From positions 357,501-421,500 of the forward strand of contig CAUYUJ010009557.1 in assembly GCA_963575745.1 (NCBI GenBank): a DNA stretch of 64,000 nt, given 5' to 3'. The position numbers and the translations under genes were made by a program. Below, one piece after another: positions 57,771 through 64,000 of this stretch; position 1 is the stretch's first letter, and each line of letters starts with the position of its first letter. The notes beneath the pieces were generated by a model. It had not been told where the DNA came from and did no database searches. It worked only from the letters and a program-made list of their open reading frames with translations. This stretch comes from Prorocentrum cordatum. Lineage: Eukaryota > Sar > Dinophyceae > Prorocentrales > Prorocentraceae.

Positions 57771-59035
57771 AGGCGACGACGACGGCGGCGCCGGGCCACT
57801 GCGGCGGCGATGACGGCGTCGGGCACCGCCGGCGGCGCGCGCGCGCGGGGCTCCTTGCAGACAGGGCAGGGCACGGCACCGGCCTGCTGCGCGCGCTGCG
57901 CCCACGTCTGGTTCCTGCGGGGGCCGTCGGGGGCAGCACATCCCGGATGCGGGACAGAAATGGTCACTTTGCGTTATGTTGTTCCCATCCTACGTAAGGA
58001 CCACATCCCATAACTAATTTCGAGCACCCAGAAAAGTATCAAAAGAATGTCGAAACAGTGTCGAGACAGTGTCGGGCGAGTGTCTCCCAGGGCCCGACAC
58101 GCGAAAACCCTTGAGTTTCGGTACTATTTCTGGCGCTCGAAATTCTTTCTGGTGGTCAAGGCTAAAGTAGGTTGGAGCATCATAAACTTTGGGTTCAGGA
58201 TGGCCTCTGGCTTCCAGGGCGCTCCGCGAGATCCAGGAGCCGTTTCGTGGCCGAGGCTTGCCGTGGGCAGAAAAGCCCCTTCGCTCCCGCGGTTGGCTGC
58301 AGGTGCATCCATCCCGAGCTACTGGGCGGCGTAAGGCCTCGTGCGCAACTCTCCTCTCCGAGATCCTCGCGGCCCCTGGCCCTCAGCTCCACCTTCCTCG
58401 GCCTGCCGCTACCGCGCTCCTCCGTCCGTCCTCTGCTCCCGCCTCGCTCCTCGCTCCTCCTCCTCCTCCTCCTCCACCTCCACCGGCGCGGCGCTGGCGG
58501 GAGGCGCGGCTGCGGGCCTCGCGAGGCGCACTGCGACGGCCTCCTGCCTGCGCCGCGCCGCTGAAGGTCTGCGCCGCGCAGCGGTGGCGGAGCCCGAGAC
58601 CAGTCGGCCGCGCCCGCCCGCCGACTACGCTGCGGTTAGCAGCGAGGCCCAGCGCTCCTCTCCGCCCACCGCTGCCTGCCGCGCGCGCTGCACGGCGCCG
58701 GCGCAAAGGCCGCCGCTACGCGGCCCAGGAGGGCCAGCGCGGCGGCGCGATGCCGTGGACTTCCCCGCCCGCCGCTCGCGGCCCTCTGGCAGCGCCCTGG
58801 TGGCCATCGGGGGGCCGCGTCCGCGTCGCCGCCGGCGCGTGCGCGCTGGCAACGTGAACGAGTTCGTCGCCGTCTCCCTGGCCATGAGCTGCGTCTACCC
58901 CGCGGAGAGCGCACGGCGTGGACATGGATGTCGGTATTTTAATGCGTTTTTAATAAGAAGCGCGTGCGTGCGGGACCCTGCATGCCCTCACTCCTGCAGC
59001 GGCTCGGCGAGCAGACCCCGCGGGGCAGCGGGGAG
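57771..59035. other. GC-rich, no supported gene
   Basis: ORFs of 90-260 codons are open on both strands with Ala/Arg/Pro/Ser composition. One minus-strand frame near 57850-57960 has 'QAGAVPCPVCKEPRAR' (a CxxC), too little to call a zinc-binding protein. Confidence 0.4.
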
Positions 59036-59262
59036 TCAACCTCCTCCTCTCCTCCTCCTCCCCTCCTCCTCCTCCTCCTCCCTCCTCCTCCTCCTCCTCC
59101 TCCTCCTCCTCCTCCCCCTCCTCTTCTCTTATTAGTATTCTTCTCTTGAGTATTATCATCCTTCTTCGCATTCTTAGTTTTATTATGTATAGTCGTCTTC
59201 GTCTGCTTCTTGTTCCTCCTCCTCCCCCTCCTCCTCCTTCTCCTGCTCTTGCTCCTGCTCCT

Positions 59263-59302
<40 letters not shown>

Positions 59303-59400
59303 GTGCTCGTGCTCGTGTTCCTGCTCCTGTTCCTGCTCCTGCTCCTGCTTCTGCCCTTTCTCCTGTTCCTGCTCCTGCTCCTCGCACCAGGCGCACCAGG
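59036..59400. repeat. (CTC)n, then (CTGCTC)n microsatellite
   Basis: CTC runs at 59040-59125, AT-richer gap 59126-59212, then CTGCTCCTG at 59213-59385, ending in three 'caggcgcac' units at about 59388-59414. Confidence 0.9.
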
Positions 59401-59785
59401 CGCACCAGGCGCACGCTTGCGCGACCTGTTCTGCTCTTGCAGGGAAAGAAAGGGGAGTGCAGGCGTTGATGCATGTGTGTGTCTTGCTTGGGGTAACATA
59501 CGGACCGAAACAAACATTCTGTTTCGTGGCATGGAAGAGCATGTGTGCCCGCTTGCTGCAAGAAAACATTAAAATCCATGGGCCTCGCAGCCAGATGGGT
59601 GACCCCCTCCGCGGAACATCGCCGCAATCATGTTTCATGATAGCTAACGAAAACCATATGTGTTGAAAAGTTCGGTAGGGCAAATCAAGGTGCGGAGATA
59701 TGTCGAAGTAGCGTTGGCAACGAAGGCGGTCTGACCACGAAATGTCCCCTGGAATGGTGTTCCTCTCAGAGGCCTCTTGAGGGAG
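59401..59785. other. Mixed spacer, no gene
   Basis: Ordinary sequence between a microsatellite and a minisatellite; 'gtctgaccacgaaatg..ctcttgagggagc' (59729-59780) is paralogous to 60252-60360. Confidence 0.4.
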
Positions 59786-60858
59786 CTGCGGTGGACGCCA
59801 GCGCGTCATGACATCCATCAGCAAGACGAAACACCTGCGATGATGCGCGACCCAATGCACATGCAGAGGGCCAACCTTCCATGAACACGTGCTGGATTAG
59901 GACGCCATGGCGCAGATCCTTTGCGCACCAGGCGCACCATCGTGTCATGACATCGCTGGGCCACACCAGCCCGTCAGGACAACCATCATCATGAGGATGT
60001 CCCTGCGACAGCGCACTCGTGGATGCACATGCGGACGGCCAGTCCCATGTGTACCCATCGCTCTGCCACGCCAGCGCGTCATTGAATTCATAATCGTGAT
60101 GATGTCCCTGCTACGACGACACACGCACAACGTGCAATCGTTGGGTCTGGGGCGCAAAAGTCGCCAGCGTGCGTTGATACCTCTTGCTTCGGGTAGACGC
60201 CAAAGGGGTCGCGCGCTTGATGGGGAAAACGTCGCTTGTAGCTCAGGCGAACTGCTGCTCGAACCACGAAACGCAGTGCTTTCCCCCTGCGGCACCGAAA
60301 AAGAGATGTTCACGAAATCGCCCTCATAATGGTTTCCCGTCAAACGGACTCTTGAGGGAGCCGAACGGTCTTACACAATCTTTGGGATCGGTGCTGGATG
60401 AAAACTCACTGGCGCATATTTTCGGCAACCCAGTGTGTCATGATACCGGTGTGCCACACCAGGGCATCAAGGCACCCATCATCATGACGATGGTTCTGCG
60501 ATGATGCACGTGTACATGCAAATGCGGAAGGCCAGCCTGCCATGACACTGGCATGTCACACCAGCGTGTCATGACACCCATCATGATGACGATGGGGTGA
60601 TGATGATGATGGTCCTGCGACGAAACATAACTGGATTCACGTGCGGAACGACAGCGTTCCATGTGTATTATCGCTATGCCACACCAGCGCGTCAGGATGT
60701 TCGTCATCGACCAACGAGCGCTATGCACACCAACACAAAACGATGTCTTACTTCGACGACCCACGCAAAACATGTGATGGAAACGTCTGGGGCGCATAAG
60801 TCGAAAGCGTCCGTTAATACCTATTGCCTGGGGCAAAAGTCAATCGGGTCGCGCACGC
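59786..60858. repeat. ~100-bp minisatellite around 'GCCACACCAGCGCGTCATGACA'
   Basis: Anchors 'ccagcgcgtcatgac' or variants near 59800, 59930-59965, 60070, 60440, 60550 and 60680, with 'gatgatg(g)tcctgcgac', 'cacatgcggacggccag' and 'ccatgtgtaccatcgc' between. 'tctggggcgca(a)aagtcg' occurs near 60147 and 60788. The array runs into the assembly gap. Confidence 0.75.
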
Positions 60859-60958
60859 NNNNNNNNNNNNNNNNNNNNNNNNNNNNNNNNNNNNNNNNNN
60901 NNNNNNNNNNNNNNNNNNNNNNNNNNNNNNNNNNNNNNNNNNNNNNNNNNNNNNNNNN
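60859..60958. other. Assembly gap, 100 N
   Basis: Exactly 100 unknown bases between a minisatellite and an (ATC)n tract. A round 100 usually means unknown true size. Any ORF reported across it is meaningless. Confidence 0.99.
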
Positions 60959-61615
<657 letters not shown>

Positions 61616-62025
61616 TCCTCTTCTTCCTCCTCCTTCTCCGCCTCCGCCTCCTCCTCCTACCCCTGGGTTGCCCTCTCGTGGGGTTTCGGGGCGTTGTGCG
61701 GCCCCTTTGGGGTGGACGTGCCGTCCTCGCCCGTACTGCGGCCCTCCCCCCTTTGGCTCGGTGGAGCTCGCGGAGCCGTTGCAGCGTTATGTCGACGGCA
61801 AGAGAGCCCTCACCTTCTCATTCTCCGCGCTCCGCCTCCTCATCCTCCGCATTCCCCCTCGCTCCTTTTTCCTGCTCTTCCATGCTCCGCTCGATGATCC
61901 ACAAAACTAATGTTGGCGCCAACGTGTGCTTGTCACACCAGGCCCTTCGGTACGACGCGGGCGTTGCAGCGTGGGCCGGCACGGGTTGCGCGCTGTCAGT
62001 GGAGCTGCATGGGGTAAACACACGC
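61616..62025. other. No supported gene
   Basis: Mixed GC-rich sequence with CTCCGCCTC stretches; no domain. Confidence 0.4.
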
Positions 62026-62243
62026 GCAAACACACACACACACACACTCACACACACAAACACACACACACGCGCAAACACACACACAACACACACACAC
62101 ACACACACACGCGCACGCGCACGCGCACGCGCACGCGCACGCGCACGCGCACGCGCACGCGCACGCGCACGCGCACGCGCACGCGCACGCGCACGCGCAC
62201 GCGCACGCACGCACGCACGCACGTACGCACGCACACACACTGA
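62026..62243. repeat. (CA)n and (GCGCAC)n microsatellite
   Basis: (ACAC)n to about 62110, then (GCGCAC)n to about 62205, then (GCAC)n. Alternating purine-pyrimidine throughout, a composition able to adopt Z-DNA. Confidence 0.95.
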
Positions 62244-63515
62244 CTGGGCGAACACGCGTCCTGAGGATCATCGCTCCGCTACTCTCGCTAGGGGGCCAAG
62301 CGGAGGGCCGAGAGGGCCGCGCGAGTCGGCCCATGGCCGGGCTCCGGCGGGCGGTCAGAGGGGGGGGGGCTGGCTGGCGTGCGGGCAGTCCCTGGCTGAG
62401 CGGCGAACCTGTCGCGGGCGCCCTCCGTCCCTCGGTTTTCATCCTCCTCCCCTGGTCGCTGCCCGTTGCTTCCAGGGGGCGCATCGGCTGTGGGTCCTTC
62501 GTCGTGGTCCTCCTCCTCCCCCTCCTCCTCCTCCTCCTCCTCCTCCTCCTCCTCCTCCTCCTCCTCCTCCCCAACCCCCCCTACTCGTCCTCCCTCTCCC
62601 CCTCCTCATCATCCTCCATCCTTCTCATCCATCCTTCTCCCCCGCCTCGTCGCTGCCCCCCCCCTCTCATCCTCCTCCTCCAACCTCGCCAGACCTATCC
62701 CTGCGAACAATTTTTCTGACGAGCTCGACGTTCGAGGCTCGGACTTCGGGAATCGGAACTTGTAGCGCGTTCTCAGAACTTCCTCGTGGCCATGGCTGGA
62801 GTTGCCCGGAAATTCTGGGTAGAATGCGCCCCTGGGAACGCCTCTTGGTGAATTTGTACCTCCGAATCCAAGCCTTCTCGTTGCAGCAAGGAGCAATGCG
62901 GAACTGCTTTGCGCATTCCCAGACTCGAGCACCACTTCGGGATCAGACGCTAAAACCAGGGAAGTGGTCTGAACCTCCTGGGGTCCGTGTTGTGGATTGC
63001 TCACGGTCTCGGAAGTATGGATCATCCTTCTCGTCCATCCTCGTCCATCCTCCTCCTCAACTGCAACAAGAGATAACTACAGAGGTCCGAGGATAGAGGA
63101 TATGACTCTTTGGACGTTTCTTGTCTTCGTCGGGAGGCCTCTGCGGGGCCTCACTGGCCAGATTGCCCTCCTCCTCAAGCTGCAGCTCCTCCTCCTTTTC
63201 GCTCCTCCTTCTCCTCCAAGGAAGTGGGGGGGCGTTGGGCGGTGCGCAGGCCAGTGTGCCTAGCGGACGGACCACATCGCAACGGCCCAAGTCTGTGAAC
63301 GCGAGGCATCCGGAGGCACTCTCCGGGCCCACGGACCCCCGGCGCCACATGTGTCCGAACTTTTGGGCCGAGACCTCTGGTGTTCCGCGAGTCACCAGGG
63401 GGGCACTCGGGCGACGAAGAAAACGGCACCTTACGCACGACGGCATAGCTACTGCACGCAGAAACGTGTGCAGGCCACCAGCGCGGCACACCGCGTGGAA
63501 AAAAGGGCGCTAACG
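62244..63515. other. No supported gene; (CTC)n at 62505-62572
   Basis: Contains a (CTC)n run and mixed sequence. ORFs on both strands without motifs. Confidence 0.4.
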
Positions 63516-63661
63516 CTTAGGTCGGGCATGTCCTCCTACAGGGGGATTTTGGACGACAGTGTAAAATGGTCAGCAAAACTCAAGATAGTGAAAAAATCGT
63601 CTCCCACACTTGTTTTACTCTGTTTGAGCATTCCTCCTGTAGAGGGACAGGCCCAGCTTGA
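63516..63661. mobile_element. MITE family M1, copy 3
   Basis: Left end 'ttaggtcgggcatgtcctcc' with 'gattttggacga', right end 'cctgtagagggacaggcccagc'. AT-rich centre, 146 bp, no ORF. The left flank is TTA; the right flank is TTG. Confidence 0.75.
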
Positions 63662-64000
63662 GCTTACGAGCGACCCTTTCAGGCAGCCCATGCGCGAGCG
63701 TCTGCTCAGTCCACCCAGCTGTTTGAGCTGCTGTCGGCTGCGCACGGCAGAGCCAAACCGCCGGCGGCCATCCCATCCCTCGCCACCGCGGGCGCCGATC
63801 TTCGCACCCTCGCGCTGCGCGAAGAACTTCGAGCAGCTTCGCGCCCTCGCGCTGCCCCCCGGTGGAGAGGACGACGGTGACGAGGAATCGGAGCCGAAGC
63901 GCGAGGCGCGAAGAACTTCGCGCCCACGGAGGGCGCTCCCGCTCCCCGTGGCCTCCGATGTCGTGTCTGCCCGTCGGGGCAGCGCCCCGACCGTCGCCAG
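63662..64000. other. No supported gene to the window end
   Basis: GC-rich; the phrase 'gcgcgaagaacttcg' occurs twice (about 63818 and 63905). A short frame could be an exon but nothing supports it. Confidence 0.35.

Noticed and set aside
57850-57960. CxxC-containing frame (VPCPVCKEP) as a zinc-binding protein
   Set aside because: A single CxxC in a GC-rich, both-strand-open region; no second Cys/His pair at a fitting distance.
59786-60858. tRNA or small RNA gene within the minisatellite ('gcttgtagctcaggcgaactgc')
   Set aside because: The text contains a TAGCTCAG-like word but no matching acceptor stem, anticodon arm or TTCGAATC-type T arm at the right distances.

Overview
This window is nuclear DNA of a dinoflagellate. 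The strongest evidence is the dinoflagellate trans-spliced leader (SL). A near-perfect genomic copy of the whole 22-nt SL lies at 18177-18198 (minus strand), a degraded second copy follows it at 18162-18176, and the last 14 nt of the SL lie at 9500-9513 (minus strand). GC-rich sequence, a very high load of simple and tandem repeats, few conventional genes and gene copies that came back through mRNA all fit that group. The genus cannot be fixed from this sequence. A run of 100 N (60859-60958) shows that this is a scaffold from a draft assembly.

Layout. 1-7.9 kb: GC-rich repeats, a 1.4-kb (TAG)n tract, short terminal-inverted-repeat (TIR) elements and a polypurine tract. 7967-12152: a complete non-LTR (LINE) insertion bounded by a perfect 16-bp target-site duplication (TSD); its 5' third (SL remnant, ORF1, first half of the endonuclease) is inverted relative to its 3' part (rest of endonuclease, reverse transcriptase), the signature of twin priming. 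12.3-15.6 kb: minisatellites, a composite repeat, about 500 bp of degenerate CCCTAA-like sequence and the first array of a ~105-bp satellite. 16570-18198: a full-length retroposed mRNA for a HAD-fold protein, with SL, older SL relic, intact 358-codon ORF, poly(A) tail and a 15-bp TSD. 18.5-20.8 kb: two more arrays of the ~105-bp satellite. 21.0-22.4 kb: a decayed second LINE, split by a foldback element with a 5-bp TSD. 22.5-39 kb: minisatellites, microsatellites and MITE-like elements, including 1.3 kb of an 8-bp repeat. 39.4-45.2 and 51.9-54.6 kb: copies of a 1-2-kb composite repeat. Between them, at 45195-51838, sits a 6.6-kb tyrosine-recombinase retrotransposon with split direct repeats (A1-ORFs-B1-A2-B2) carrying gag-like ORFs, RT-RNase H, a tyrosine recombinase and a C5-cytosine-methyltransferase-like domain. 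54.6-64 kb: more tandem repeats, microsatellites and TIR elements.

How it fits together: nearly all recognisable coding sequence is retroelement or retrocopy. The LINE shows that SL-bearing RNA is reverse transcribed into this genome, and the HAD retrogene shows a cellular mRNA taking that route, apparently twice. The tyrosine-recombinase element is a different, probably circle-integrating, class that may modify DNA with its own methyltransferase. The HAD gene is the only host-type ORF that looks intact. No tRNA, rRNA, CRISPR array or recognisable promoter was seen.
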